Shown: positions 8,601 through 17,341, counted from the first letter of the stretch. The stretch is 64,000 nt of DNA from Paenibacillus oryzae (GCF_001675045.1 NZ_LYPA01000045.1:1-64000); one strand, 5' to 3'. Made by a program: numbers and translations. Notes: generated by a model not told the origin, from the letters alone.

Positions 8601-11600
8601 CAACAACGACCTACAGACTGGATACAATCAACGTCCGAATGATGCTGACGTCGCATGGCGACGCACTGTTTTTTGCGGACCCCGATTCGCTTCGGGAGAC
8701 GACCGGACTACAGCTAAAGCATCGCCTGTTTGCCTGGCATGAACCCTCCTTCTACGGCACGGAGCTGGAGCTTGTCAAAATCGGGGAGCTTGAAGCCGTT
8801 GTATTGCCCGCCGAGGAGGTCCTCTCTTTCTTCGCTTCGAGCCAGCTCCTTGAACATATTGAATGGAAGTGGGCGGACGATGCCGCGCGCCTTGCCGCAT
8901 TAGCGCCGTTGCTGGAGAAATGTCTGGAGAAGCGGCTGTTTGCGCCCGACCTTGCGGCTTACCGCGACGGCTCCCTGCGCTGGAGCTGGGACGGGGAGGC
9001 GGTTGCAGCAGCCTTTGGACAAGCTCGCCGCGACGAATTGAACCTTCAGCGCGGCGGCTGGAGCGAGGATGCATACGAGGGTCTGAAAGCGGCCTTTTCG
9101 GCAGCGGTAACAAAGCGCTTCTATGGAACAGAGGCCGATGAAGCGGATTTAAGGCGGGAATTCCCGGCTTTGTTCGCGCGCGAAAACACGGCCGCTGCAA
9201 CAGCGGGACTTGATGCCGAGACCTGGCTTGTGCAGATTGGCTGGAAAGCGGACGTTGCTCCCTTCCGCCCTATGCTGCAGCTGATCGAGCCATGGGAAGG
9301 CGACGACTACTCCCGTTGGCGGCTTCGCCTTGTGCTGCAGGACAAAAGCGATCCCGCTTCGCTGCGCAAGGTTCGGCTTGGCGATAACGGCAGCGCATCC
9401 GGTAAATGGCCGGATGCCTGGACAGACGCCGTCAACAGCCGCTCCGCCGGATGGCTCAAGCGGCTGCAAGCCAGCCTTCCGCAGGGGCGGCTGTCGCGCG
9501 GCGAAGATGTGCTTGGCAAGCCGCTTGACGATGAGGCGGCCTGGCAGTTCCTGCAAACGGACAGCCGGCAGCTGCTTGAGGCCGGCTGGCAGGTACTGCT
9601 GCCCGCATGGTGGGAAGCAGCCAGCCGCAAAAAGCCAAGGCTGCGCGCAGCGGTGCAAACGGAGGAGGAGTCCAGAAAACGCGGCGGCGGCAAATCGCTT
9701 TTTGGGCTGGATGCCATCCTGAACTTTGACTGGCGCATCTCTATCGGCGAGGCCGATCTGAACGAGCAGGAATTTGATGAATTGCTGTCGCGCGGAGAGC
9801 GTCTTGTCAAGTTTCGGGACCGCTGGATCGTGCTCGACCCGGCGCTGATTGCCCAAATCCGCCGTATGATGGAAGGCATGGACAAGAGCCAGGGGCTGAG
9901 CTTTCAGGACGTGCTTCAATTGCATCTGCTCTCGCTGAGCGAGGCGGATGCAACCCCAGACGCCGGAGCAATGGAGGCCCTTGCAGAGAGAGACTCTGCC
10001 CAAGCGGCCCGCGTTCAGCTTGAGGTTGAGCTGAATGAACAGCTGACCGGGCTGATCGCGCAGATCAATCAGCAAAGCCAATGGCCTCGCCTGGACCCGC
10101 CAGCCGGGCTGCGCGCCGAGCTGCGCAGCTATCAGCTGGACGGCTTTTCCTGGCTCGCTTTTCTCCGCCGCTTCGGACTTGGGGCCTGTCTTGCCGACGA
10201 TATGGGCCTTGGCAAAACCGTTCAGCTAATCGCCTACCTGCTGCATGCCAAGGAGCAAAGTGACGAGGGGATGGAGCTCCCTTCCCTGGTCATCTGTCCC
10301 ACATCGGTGCTGGGCAACTGGCAAAAAGAAATTTCCCGCTTCGCCCCGTCGCTGCGGGTCGCCATGCATTACGGCTCCGGGCGAAAAAGCGGCGATTCAT
10401 TCCGGGAGCAGGCGCGCAGCGTCGACGTTGTGCTGACCTCCTTTGCCACCGCCTCGCTGGATCAGGAAACATTGGCCGGATTCTATTGGGGCGCTGTCGT
10501 ACTGGACGAAGCCCAAAACATTAAAAATGCCGGGACCCGACAAGCCATCGCAGTCAAAAGCTTGCCTGCTCGCCATCGCATTGCGCTCACCGGGACGCCG
10601 ATCGAAAACCGGCTGGCGGAGCTATGGTCCATCTATGATTTTATCGTGCCTACTTATCTCGGCACCGCCAAAGCATTCCAGGACCGCTTCGCCTCCCCGA
10701 TCGAGCGTGAACAGGACGGGCGCCGCACGGCGGAGCTGAAGAAGCTGGTAAAGCCGTTTATGCTGCGGCGCAAAAAGAAGGACCCCGCCATTCAGCTCGA
10801 CCTGCCGGACAAAAATGAAATGAAATCCTATGTTCCGCTTACCGCCGAGCAGGCGGCCCTCTACGACAATTGCGTCAAGGAGCTGATGGAAAAGCTGAAG
10901 AAGCTGGACGGCATCCAGCGCAAAGGCGCGATTCTGGGCACGCTGACGACGCTTAAGCAGGCATGCGACCATCCCGCTTTGCTGGATGAGGATACGGTCA
11001 TGGAGCCGGAGGATGGCCCTATCCCGCCAGAAGCCATTGTTGCCCGCTCCTCCAAGCTGGAGAGACTGCTGGCGATGGTCAAGGAGCTGCGCGAGTCGGA
11101 CGAGCGCTGCCTTATATTCACGCAATATATCGGCATGGGCAAAATCATTCAGGATGTTCTGCAGCGGGAGCTGGACGAACCCGTGCTGTACCTCAACGGC
11201 AGTACGCCGAAGGCGCAGCGGGACCGGATGGTTGAACGCTTCCAGTCGCGCGACCTCCCGCCCGGCGAGCAGCCGAATGTATTCATCCTGTCGCTTAAGG
11301 CGGGAGGCGTCGGGCTTAACCTGACTGCGGCCAACCACGTTTTCCACTTTGACCGCTGGTGGAATCCCGCCGTTGAAAACCAGGCGACCGACCGCGCCTA
11401 CCGGATGGGCCAGACGCGCGACGTGCAAGTACACAAATTCATCTCGCTTGGCACTCTGGAGGAGCGCATCGACGAAATGCTCGAAAGCAAGCAGCAGCTC
11501 AGCGACAACGTCATCTCCAGCTCGGAGGGCTGGATTACCGAGCTGTCCACAGAGGCGCTGCGGGAGCTGTTCACGCTGCGGCGCGATTGGCCGGGCGAAT

Positions 11601-11602
11601 AA
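8597..11602 (+). CDS. SNF2-family DEAD/DEAH helicase (YwqA-like)
   Basis: 1001 residues. The N-terminal half contains a SNF2-associated region (around 200-450) as in bacterial HepA/YwqA-type proteins. ATPase lobe 1 begins near residue 505: LRSYQLDGFSWLAFL (Q-motif region), DDMGLGKTVQLI (Walker A, about 532-543), LDEAQNIKN (Walker B, DEAQ about 637), LTGTPIEN (motif III). Lobe 2 holds LIFTQYIGMG, LSLKAGGVGLNLTAANHV (motif V) and ATDRAYRMGQTRDVQVHKFI (motif VI, arginine fingers). It is an ATP-driven double-strand DNA translocase acting on nucleoprotein complexes or RNA polymerase; the exact role in Firmicutes is not settled. Start fixed by the 4-base overlap with the preceding gene and the GGAGGATT site. 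Confidence 0.93.
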   Translation: MTTTTYRLDTINVRMMLTSHGDALFFADPDSLRETTGLQLKHRLFAWHEPSFYGTELELVKIGELEAVVLPAEEVLSFFASSQLLEHIEWKWADDAARLAALAPLLEKCLEKRLFAPDLAAYRDGSLRWSWDGEAVAAAFGQARRDELNLQRGGWSEDAYEGLKAAFSAAVTKRFYGTEADEADLRREFPALFARENTAAATAGLDAETWLVQIGWKADVAPFRPMLQLIEPWEGDDYSRWRLRLVLQDKSDPASLRKVRLGDNGSASGKWPDAWTDAVNSRSAGWLKRLQASLPQGRLSRGEDVLGKPLDDEAAWQFLQTDSRQLLEAGWQVLLPAWWEAASRKKPRLRAAVQTEEESRKRGGGKSLFGLDAILNFDWRISIGEADLNEQEFDELLSRGERLVKFRDRWIVLDPALIAQIRRMMEGMDKSQGLSFQDVLQLHLLSLSEADATPDAGAMEALAERDSAQAARVQLEVELNEQLTGLIAQINQQSQWPRLDPPAGLRAELRSYQLDGFSWLAFLRRFGLGACLADDMGLGKTVQLIAYLLHAKEQSDEGMELPSLVICPTSVLGNWQKEISRFAPSLRVAMHYGSGRKSGDSFREQARSVDVVLTSFATASLDQETLAGFYWGAVVLDEAQNIKNAGTRQAIAVKSLPARHRIALTGTPIENRLAELWSIYDFIVPTYLGTAKAFQDRFASPIEREQDGRRTAELKKLVKPFMLRRKKKDPAIQLDLPDKNEMKSYVPLTAEQAALYDNCVKELMEKLKKLDGIQRKGAILGTLTTLKQACDHPALLDEDTVMEPEDGPIPPEAIVARSSKLERLLAMVKELRESDERCLIFTQYIGMGKIIQDVLQRELDEPVLYLNGSTPKAQRDRMVERFQSRDLPPGEQPNVFILSLKAGGVGLNLTAANHVFHFDRWWNPAVENQATDRAYRMGQTRDVQVHKFISLGTLEERIDEMLESKQQLSDNVISSSEGWITELSTEALRELFTLRRDWPGE

Positions 11603-11645
11603 AAGTCCGGGGAATAATAAGCCAATCCGCCAACAAAAAAACGAA

Positions 11646-11692
11646 AACGCCAAGAGCGGTCCTAAGACGGCATTCTTGGCGTTATCTTTTTT
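11646..11692. terminator. Bidirectional intrinsic terminator
   Basis: Perfect 10-bp arms AACGCCAAGA (11646-11655) and TCTTGGCGTT (11674-11683) with T-run on the plus strand and a T-rich stretch on the minus strand. It lies between the convergent helicase and DUF6953 genes and can serve both. Confidence 0.9.
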
Positions 11693-11720
11693 TAATCCGC
11701 TATTTTTAAATCTATCCATT

Positions 11721-11957
11721 TTAGGTCCACGCCCACATGAAGCTGTCGCGCTCCCAGGCTATTTTGCCGCCGTGGAGCTTGCGGAAAGCCTTGATTACCT
11801 CTTTGGACAACGACGTATTGCCCTTTTCATTCACGAATACAAAATGCTCGCCAAAATGACTCCTAATATATTCAATCGCATCCGTCTGGTACAGCATCCC
11901 CTTAAACCGGGTCTCCTTGACCATCCATTCCGCCACTTCCTGTGCGGTTGCTTCCAT
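11721..11957 (-). CDS. DUF6953 family small protein
   Basis: 78 residues, ATG behind AAGGAGG. Pattern AEWMVKETRFKGMLYQTDAIEYI then HFGEHFVFVNEKGNTSLSKEVIKAFRKLHGGKIAWERDSFMW, typical of the DUF6953 family seen in Gram-positive and other bacteria. Cytosolic, no known function. Follows the upstream unknown gene by 23 bases in the same direction, so probably co-transcribed and ended by the terminator at 11646-11692. Confidence 0.8.
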   Translation of the reverse strand: MEATAQEVAEWMVKETRFKGMLYQTDAIEYIRSHFGEHFVFVNEKGNTSLSKEVIKAFRKLHGGKIAWERDSFMWAWT

Positions 11958-11980
11958 ATTATTTTCCTCCTTTTATCTCT

Positions 11981-12526
11981 TTATCGGCCAGTCCGATAGC
12001 GATCAATGGTTTCATCGCTCCATATATGAGCTTCAATGTACCGTTCTGGGCCGTGTTTGCCATCATCGTTCCAGTCTTGAGGCAAGCCGTATTTTTTGAT
12101 GATCAATAAGATTTCATCATAGGTATATACTTTGCGCCTGTATTCTTTGCCGTCGTTAACGATTGGACTAAATGTCGGCATGGAGTCGCCGTATGTAAAA
12201 GAAACCGTCTTTAAATCGAATTCCATGGCAGGGATTTTGATATAAGCGCTATTTTCAAACCATGTGCTTAACCAAGGGCTATGCTCAACAACCATATAAT
12301 GCGGCGTTAGCCGGTTTACAGTGCCGCCTTGCTTAATAAATTCCGTTCGTATTATATTTTCGCAATTACGCCGGTACTCGACATAATTATCATGCCTTTT
12401 GGAGCTTTGTGAATGGGGTTTGTTTTTTTTAATCTTGTCCAGCACCAGCTTTGCTTCCTCAACGGGCAAGTCTGACAAGCTGACAAAAGAGCCTATTGTG
12501 TTATCAAAATAATGATATAAAAACAT
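11981..12526 (-). CDS. Hypothetical protein
   Basis: 181 residues from the ATG at 12526 (MFLYHYFDN), eight bases after GGAGG; a frame to 12550 has no better start. Begins with the sort of opening seen in proteins recognising small ligands (FLYHYFDNTIGSFVSLSDLPVEEA), has a basic central stretch and a C-terminal acidic/aromatic part (YGLPQDWNDDGKHGPERYIEAHIW). No signal peptide or membrane segment. Family not recognised. Lies 46 bases behind the MerR gene and 23 before the DUF6953 gene, possibly one transcription unit. Confidence 0.65.
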   Translation of the reverse strand: MFLYHYFDNTIGSFVSLSDLPVEEAKLVLDKIKKNKPHSQSSKRHDNYVEYRRNCENIIRTEFIKQGGTVNRLTPHYMVVEHSPWLSTWFENSAYIKIPAMEFDLKTVSFTYGDSMPTFSPIVNDGKEYRRKVYTYDEILLIIKKYGLPQDWNDDGKHGPERYIEAHIWSDETIDRYRTGR

Positions 12527-12572
12527 GATTTGGCCTCCTGGGGATAGCATCTATTATCTCATCTCATCCCGA

Positions 12573-13043
12573 TCACAACCCTGTCTTTCCCGGAAAATAT
12601 ATCATTTCTGCAGGGGAAACAGGCCTTGGCTCGGCTTCTCCCGACATGGATTCCCGGGTATCCTGGGAGCAGTCTCTGCGGATTTTGCCAGCCTCTAATT
12701 TTGAGTCGATAAAATCGACTACCTGCTGCAATGAATTGATTTGGGAAACGATGCTTTGCCGATGATTTTGCATAAGCGCCAAAAGCTCGGGATACTCTGC
12801 GGGATCGGCATCGGCGGACACCTCCAGAAAAGGCCGCATTTCCCCCAGCGGCATCCCTGTTTTTTTCAGGCAATAAATCAGGCTGATTGTATCCAAATCC
12901 TCCTGCCGATAGACGCGATGTCCATTAGGCTTGCGTGTGGCTTGCGGCAATAATGCGATTTTTTCATAATACCGGATCGTATCCTCGGATATGCCGATTT
13001 GCCCGGCGATTTGCTTGATCGTAAATGTACGCTCTTCCTTCAA
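12573..13043 (-). CDS. MerR-family transcriptional regulator
   Basis: 156 residues. N-terminal winged HTH of the MerR family (FTIKQIAGQIGISEDTIRYYEKIALLP, then NGHRVYRQEDLDTISLIYCLKKTGMPLGEM), a coiled-coil dimerisation helix (about 75-120) and a short effector tail with one Cys near residue 125. It resembles the AdhR/NmlR-like group that regulates divergently transcribed oxidoreductases in response to aldehydes or electrophiles, but the cysteine position is not diagnostic. It faces an SDR gene across two promoters with 19-bp spacers (see entries), which is the MerR mode of action, so autoregulation and activation of the SDR are likely. Confidence 0.87.
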   Translation of the reverse strand: MKEERTFTIKQIAGQIGISEDTIRYYEKIALLPQATRKPNGHRVYRQEDLDTISLIYCLKKTGMPLGEMRPFLEVSADADPAEYPELLALMQNHRQSIVSQINSLQQVVDFIDSKLEAGKIRRDCSQDTRESMSGEAEPRPVSPAEMIYFPGKTGL

Positions 13044-13076
13044 CCTGTATGCTCCTTTCGGAGATGATGTTAGTGC

Positions 13077-13107
13077 ATTATATATCCAAATACTGGCTCT
13101 AAGTCAA
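13077..13107 (-). promoter_or_regulatory. MerR-type promoter of the regulator gene (19-bp spacer)
   Basis: On the minus strand TTGACT (13107-13102) and TATAAT (13082-13077) are separated by 19 bases, ending 34 bases before the merR start. The spacer carries an imperfect dyad starting TTAGAG. An over-long spacer is the hallmark of MerR-activated promoters. Confidence 0.7.
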
Positions 13108-13179
13108 GTCTCTTGTATTTCGCAGCCCCTCCTGCGCCACATCTTCCTTCACCTTGGGAAAAAAGACAGCCCTCCGGCC

Positions 13180-13210
13180 TTGACTTGGAGTCGGCTCCAA
13201 CTTATAGAAT
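13180..13210 (+). promoter_or_regulatory. MerR-type promoter/operator of the SDR gene
   Basis: TTGACT (13180-13185) and TAGAAT (13205-13210) separated by exactly 19 bases, with a perfect dyad TTGGAG-tcgg-CTCCAA lying between and partly over the -35 box. This is the canonical architecture of a MerR-family operator and predicts DNA-distortion activation of the downstream SDR. Confidence 0.8.
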
Positions 13211-13251
13211 GGGTACCATCAATGGAATCAACGGTCTGGAGGAGTTGTGGA

Positions 13252-14106
13252 ATGAACAGGAGAGAGGATCAAAGCATTGCTTTTATTACAGGGGCAAACG
13301 CTGGAATCGGACTGGAGCTGACCCGAAAGCTACTCGCAGAGGGCTGGCAGGTCATTGCTTTGAATCGCTCGGACTATCCGGCGGGAGATGAAACGATTGG
13401 GGCCGCACTGGCGCTTGGCAAGCTTCGCATTTACAAAACAAATAATCTTGCCGATTACTCCAGCCTGAGGAGCGCCTTGAAGGAAATAAAGGAAAAGGAG
13501 CAGCAGATCGACATTTTGTTTAACAATGCCGGAGGCTCCTTTCATGAGTTGAGCTATTCAAAGCAAGGGCGGGAGCTGCATTTTGAGCTATTAACGGTGG
13601 TTCCGTTTATTATTTTGATGGAGTTAACAGAGCTTTTAAAGCGCGGCCGCTTAAAAACGGTCATCAATACCTCATCCTCCGCGCAAAAATGGACAAAACA
13701 ATTTACTCTTGAAAAGCTGGAGCATCCCAAAACGTTTCGCAAGCTGCTTGGGCCTTATGCTACATCAAAGCTGGCCCTTTCATTATGGACCGAAGCCATA
13801 GCCCCCCAGCTTGCAAAAGACGGTATTCGGATTCGAAGTGTTGATCCGGGCGGCAACAATACACTGAGAAGAGGAAAAAAATCCGGGTTGCCTTTTTTGG
13901 TTGCCCTGCTAATGAAGCTATTATTCCCTCCGCCCTCCCACGGAGCCAGCAAGCTGTATGAAGGAGCCATTGGAGAGCATCGGGATAAGACGGGCGTATT
14001 TTTGATGAATGGCCGGGTTGCAGCCTTAACCTTCCAGCATCAAGCGCAAAATGTGCTGAAAAGAGTGACTGACATTTATGAGCATGAATTTTCACTCTAT
14101 CATTAA
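13252..14106 (+). CDS. Short-chain dehydrogenase/reductase (SDR)
   Basis: 284 residues from the ATG at 13252 (MNRREDQSIAFITGANAGIG), behind GGAGG; the frame is open much further upstream but that part spans the MerR promoter. Rossmann cofactor motif TGANAGIG, NNAG (ILFNNAGG), catalytic Ser (INTSSSAQ) and YATSK. The C-terminal region (GASKLYEGAIGEHRDKTGVFLMNGRVAALT) is typical of the retinol-dehydrogenase-like SDR group. Substrate unknown; control by the divergent MerR protein suggests a role in detoxifying an aldehyde or ketone. Convergent with the SUFU gene six bases further on. Confidence 0.87.
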   Translation: MNRREDQSIAFITGANAGIGLELTRKLLAEGWQVIALNRSDYPAGDETIGAALALGKLRIYKTNNLADYSSLRSALKEIKEKEQQIDILFNNAGGSFHELSYSKQGRELHFELLTVVPFIILMELTELLKRGRLKTVINTSSSAQKWTKQFTLEKLEHPKTFRKLLGPYATSKLALSLWTEAIAPQLAKDGIRIRSVDPGGNNTLRRGKKSGLPFLVALLMKLLFPPPSHGASKLYEGAIGEHRDKTGVFLMNGRVAALTFQHQAQNVLKRVTDIYEHEFSLYH

Positions 14107-14111
14107 GTGGA

Positions 14112-14714
14112 TTATGGCCTGCGGGGATCAATGATGGAATATTCGATCCCTGCCATGTAGGAATCGAAGGCTTCCACACCCTCCTGCAAAATAAGGGCGG
14201 CTTCTTGTCCGGTGACAGGCACCGCCCATATTACCTGAACAACCTCGTTGCCTATCTTGATTTCCTCCAGCTCTTCGCTTTCTCCCCTCAGTTCATCAAG
14301 CAACAAGGCTTTAGCGGACCAGCCTGCCGGAGCAAGCTCGCTTTCCCCCATCACTCTAGGTGTCCGGGAATCAGGGGCGGCTTCAATATGATGGGCAAGT
14401 ACATCGCATACATACGAAAAAATTCGATCGGCAGATTCTCCGCCTAGATCATGGGGCAAAGCCATCATCCATTCTGTCCCAGCCGGTTGTCCATTGGAGC
14501 GGAGGGTGCTGGATAAACCAACCGTCGCAAATCTTGCCGCATCGTTATTATCTATTGCCGGAAAATAATAAATTTCGACGTGGGCTCCCCTCTCCGGTTT
14601 GGTCAGGATAACCCGGTACTCTGGCATACCCCATTCTTTCATAAACGCGCCTAAGATAACCGTCCTTCGAATATCGAAGGAAAGCTCCCTTTCCTTGCTC
14701 GATTCCGTAGACAT
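14112..14714 (-). CDS. Suppressor-of-fused (SUFU) domain protein
   Basis: 200 residues from the ATG at 14714 (MSTESSKERELSFDIRRT), behind AAAAAGGAG; an alternative ATG at 14753 overlaps the upstream stop by one base but has no ribosome binding site. Motifs match bacterial SUFU proteins: VEIYYFPAID, TVGLSS, EWMMALPHD, LLLDELRGESEELEEI and QVIWAVPVTGQEAALILQEGVEAF. Bacterial members are found as immunity or interaction proteins; no direct function can be read here. Same direction and probably same transcript as the nucleotidyltransferase upstream. Confidence 0.85.
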   Translation of the reverse strand: MSTESSKERELSFDIRRTVILGAFMKEWGMPEYRVILTKPERGAHVEIYYFPAIDNNDAARFATVGLSSTLRSNGQPAGTEWMMALPHDLGGESADRIFSYVCDVLAHHIEAAPDSRTPRVMGESELAPAGWSAKALLLDELRGESEELEEIKIGNEVVQVIWAVPVTGQEAALILQEGVEAFDSYMAGIEYSIIDPRRP

Positions 14715-14752
14715 GGCAGCCACTTCTCCTTTTTGCTCAACTCCATAATTCA

Positions 14753-15868
14753 TCAAACCTTGCCCCTATAAAACAACTCAAATTCATCTACAGAGCTAAA
14801 CTGATTTAAATTGATATCCTCCGCACGGAGATGAGCCTCCAGCTTTTCCATGAGCTGCAAAACAGCCAGACGCAATGGCTCAAAATCCGTCGGGTCCAAT
14901 AGCGCAATCAGATCCGGGTACCCGTAGCGTTCATAAACCTCGCGATGCTCGCCTAAATCAACAGCACTGGGCCAACGCCCCTTTTCCGCCCCATACAAAA
15001 GCCATGCCAAAAAATCTTGTACACCAATTGCAACAAAAAACGCGGTTTCGTAATGGCCTTTTTCACATGCGGTTAGAAGCTTGTTCAGCATCCCTTTTTC
15101 CTCTTCATAATACCCCGTCATTCGTGCTTTGAAAGAACGGATTTCTTCCAAGCTGTTTTGCCGCTCCGAAATAAGGGAAATGGTATCTGCAATAAGCCTG
15201 TCGCATGCTGACATGATTTCATCAGGCCTTGTGCTGAACATAATCGTATCGAGGTGCTGGTCCAGCCGATCCGGCTTTATGGGGAGAGTTCTGACCTGCT
15301 CGCGATAATGGCCCCACATGCGCTTATAATAGGTTTGGTTCAAATAACCAAGCGATTTAAAAATATTTACTGCAATCTCCTTCGCCTGAATACGGCAGTA
15401 GGACAATTCTTTAGAGCTTTCGGCAAGCCTCATCTTGGCTATCGTCATAAGGGAGTCCTTTAATGCGGCTTCGGCTTTACTGATCATATCCGGTGTCCTG
15501 GCTTCGCTGCCCATGCCGGAAATTGTTTCACGAAGCGCCATAAACCTCGCAAGATCATCCCCCGACCGTACATATAACAGCTCACAGTCTGCTATGATCG
15601 TTGTGTTCCACTCTTCGGATAATGACATGCCCTTGGCACGATCCCAACTGATTGGCCAGAAATCAAAGCTTATGCCGTCGATGATAAACGGACACCCAAC
15701 CTGCATCCCTCTATCTGTGGCAGGAATGAAAAAGAAATCCAAATCCGAGCGTTCGGTTGCCCGCCCCTGCAAATAGGAGCCGTAATAGCCTACAATCGCA
15801 ACATCCTGCGGGTAATGAGCTTTTATATGCTTGATAATAATATCGGCTACTGCAAAAACATCAACCAT
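14753..15868 (-). CDS. Nucleotidyltransferase-domain protein
   Basis: 371 residues. N-terminal Pol-beta-type nucleotidyltransferase core: GS at 30-31 (VGYYGSYLQGRATERSDLDFF), DxD at D42/D44 and a third candidate acidic residue at D69 (ISFDFWP). The remaining 250 residues are helical and resemble the C-terminal domains of aminoglycoside-type or HEPN-associated nucleotidyltransferases. It could transfer a nucleotide to a small molecule or protein. Followed closely by the SUFU gene. No resistance specificity can be inferred. Confidence 0.8.
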   Translation of the reverse strand: MVDVFAVADIIIKHIKAHYPQDVAIVGYYGSYLQGRATERSDLDFFFIPATDRGMQVGCPFIIDGISFDFWPISWDRAKGMSLSEEWNTTIIADCELLYVRSGDDLARFMALRETISGMGSEARTPDMISKAEAALKDSLMTIAKMRLAESSKELSYCRIQAKEIAVNIFKSLGYLNQTYYKRMWGHYREQVRTLPIKPDRLDQHLDTIMFSTRPDEIMSACDRLIADTISLISERQNSLEEIRSFKARMTGYYEEEKGMLNKLLTACEKGHYETAFFVAIGVQDFLAWLLYGAEKGRWPSAVDLGEHREVYERYGYPDLIALLDPTDFEPLRLAVLQLMEKLEAHLRAEDINLNQFSSVDEFELFYRGKV

Positions 15869-16046
15869 GACATGACCTCCTTATTGCATACCGGGCTTCG
15901 GCTGCACCTCAAGTGTAGGCAATCATTTCGTGGAAGTGAATGGAAAAGATAATTAAAAACAAACTTTCACTTTAACCCGCCCAGAGCTTGTATCTATAAT
16001 TAAACATAGATATAAAAGCGAGTGAATCTCATAGGAGGGAACATGC

Positions 16047-16814
16047 ATGTCCTATAGCAACTATGGAGAATTATGTACGGAAGTCTATGACCTTACTAAA
16101 AAAACGGGCCAGTCCATTGGCGGAGATATCGAATATTACCGTGAACGATTAAAGCATTGCAAGGGACGCATTCTGGAAGTCATGGTTGGTTCCGGACGCG
16201 TTATGATTCCGCTTCTGGAATCCGGTTTGACTGTGGATGGCGTTGATTATTCTCCCGAAATGCTGGCATCCTGCCGCCAACGCTGTGAAGAAAAAGCGTT
16301 AACCGCCCAGCTGTATCAATCCAATCTTCAGGACCTTTCTTTGCCCCATACCTACGAGGCGATCATTATTCCGGGCGGATCATTTCTGTTAATCGAACAG
16401 CGGGACGAATCGCTTAATGTCTTGAAGCGTCTATACGACCATCTTCAGCCAGGCGGACGTCTGGTGCTTGATATTTTTCTGCCAGATACTCAGTTCCAGT
16501 GTGGTCCAATCGGCGGAACGTCAACGTTCGAGTTGGCGAACGGAGACACCATCACTATGGAACAGCAGCTTATTGAAGCGGACTTCTACCAGCAATACAA
16601 AGTTTCATTAATAAAATATGAAAAATGGCGTCAAGGCGCTCTGATCCAGACCGAGCTTCAACGCCTAGCTGTTCGCTGGTATGGCGTGGAGGAATTTAAG
16701 CTCGTGCTAGAAAAAATCGGTTTTTCGGATGTTGTAATATCCGCTGATTTTGAATATGGCAAGTCGCCTACACAGCGGAACCAGCATTTTGTATATGAAG
16801 CCTATCGCAAGTAA
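16047..16814 (+). CDS. Class I SAM-dependent methyltransferase
   Basis: 255 residues, ATG behind AGGAGGG. SAM-binding motif I ILEVMVGSGRVMIPLL (about 48-63), acidic post-I VDGVDYSPEML, motif II region YEAIIIPGGSFLLI and LQPGGRLVLDIFLP (motif III). Methyltransf_25-like. The target may be a small molecule; nothing in context defines it. Monocistronic, ended by a terminator. Confidence 0.88.
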   Translation: MSYSNYGELCTEVYDLTKKTGQSIGGDIEYYRERLKHCKGRILEVMVGSGRVMIPLLESGLTVDGVDYSPEMLASCRQRCEEKALTAQLYQSNLQDLSLPHTYEAIIIPGGSFLLIEQRDESLNVLKRLYDHLQPGGRLVLDIFLPDTQFQCGPIGGTSTFELANGDTITMEQQLIEADFYQQYKVSLIKYEKWRQGALIQTELQRLAVRWYGVEEFKLVLEKIGFSDVVISADFEYGKSPTQRNQHFVYEAYRK

Positions 16815-16822
16815 ACAGCCTC

Positions 16823-16857
16823 AGGGGTCTGGTCATCGCCAGGCCCCTTTCTCTTTA
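16823..16857 (+). terminator. Intrinsic terminator after the methyltransferase
   Basis: Arms AGGGGTCTGG (16823-16832) and CCAGGCCCCT (16839-16848), one mismatch, loop of six, followed by TTTCTCTTT. Confidence 0.85.
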
Positions 16858-16936
16858 ATACGTTTCAAAAAAGTGCGTTTTGCCTTATGATTTTGAACTA
16901 CTAGCAATGTTCCTGCGTGGTTCATTAACAAAACGC

Positions 16937-17341
16937 TTAATCAGTTAACTCTCTGGGAACACGGAGTATTTCCGAAGCTGCTTCCATTAACTCTGGACAG
17001 AAGTAATAACCTTTAATTCCTACAATACTGTTATCCTCAGTTTCAATTGTGGCTATTTCATTTAAAGCAATTGATATTCCCAACGCATCTGTTTTGAAAA
17101 AGGCAACGGCGGTTTTCCCCCAAAGATTGATCATGACGGCCTTAAGGTCGCTTCGTTGATAATGCGAAGGGCTGTGGGATGCCTTCATGATCGTGTCGCG
17201 ACCAAACTTTTTACTAGACTGTGTTACAAAACTAAAGACAGCATTTTCAGCCAACAAGCTAGCTATGCCATCGAAATTTCGTTCGTTAAAGAAATCCACG
17301 TATTTCTCAACCATTTTCGCATCAGGTACGATTATTAACAA
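16937..17341 (-). CDS. Stand-alone SnoaL/NTF2-like domain, possibly a remnant of an ECF sigma factor
   Basis: 134 residues from a TTG at 17341, or 125 from an in-frame ATG at 17314 (MVEKYVDFFNERNFDGIASLL); neither has a good ribosome binding site. The fold pattern is NTF2-like: N-terminal helix pair, NAVFSFV strand, then AFFKTDALGISIALNEIATIETEDNSIVGIKGYYFCPELMEAA. That last stretch resembles the C-terminal SnoaL-like domain fused to some ECF sigma factors, but no sigma region 2/4 is encoded upstream; the next 90 bases lead into the oppositely oriented SDR. Either an independent small protein or a truncated gene. Confidence 0.6.
   Translation of the reverse strand: MLIIVPDAKMVEKYVDFFNERNFDGIASLLAENAVFSFVTQSSKKFGRDTIMKASHSPSHYQRSDLKAVMINLWGKTAVAFFKTDALGISIALNEIATIETEDNSIVGIKGYYFCPELMEAASEILRVPRELTD

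Noticed and set aside
9149-10081. 310-codon minus-strand ORF within the helicase gene
   Set aside because: Antisense shadow of a clear SNF2 protein with typical Ala/Leu/Arg-rich reading.
12991-13251. Long N-terminal extension of the SDR gene
   Set aside because: It overlaps the MerR gene and the divergent promoters; the ATG at 13252 has GGAGG upstream.
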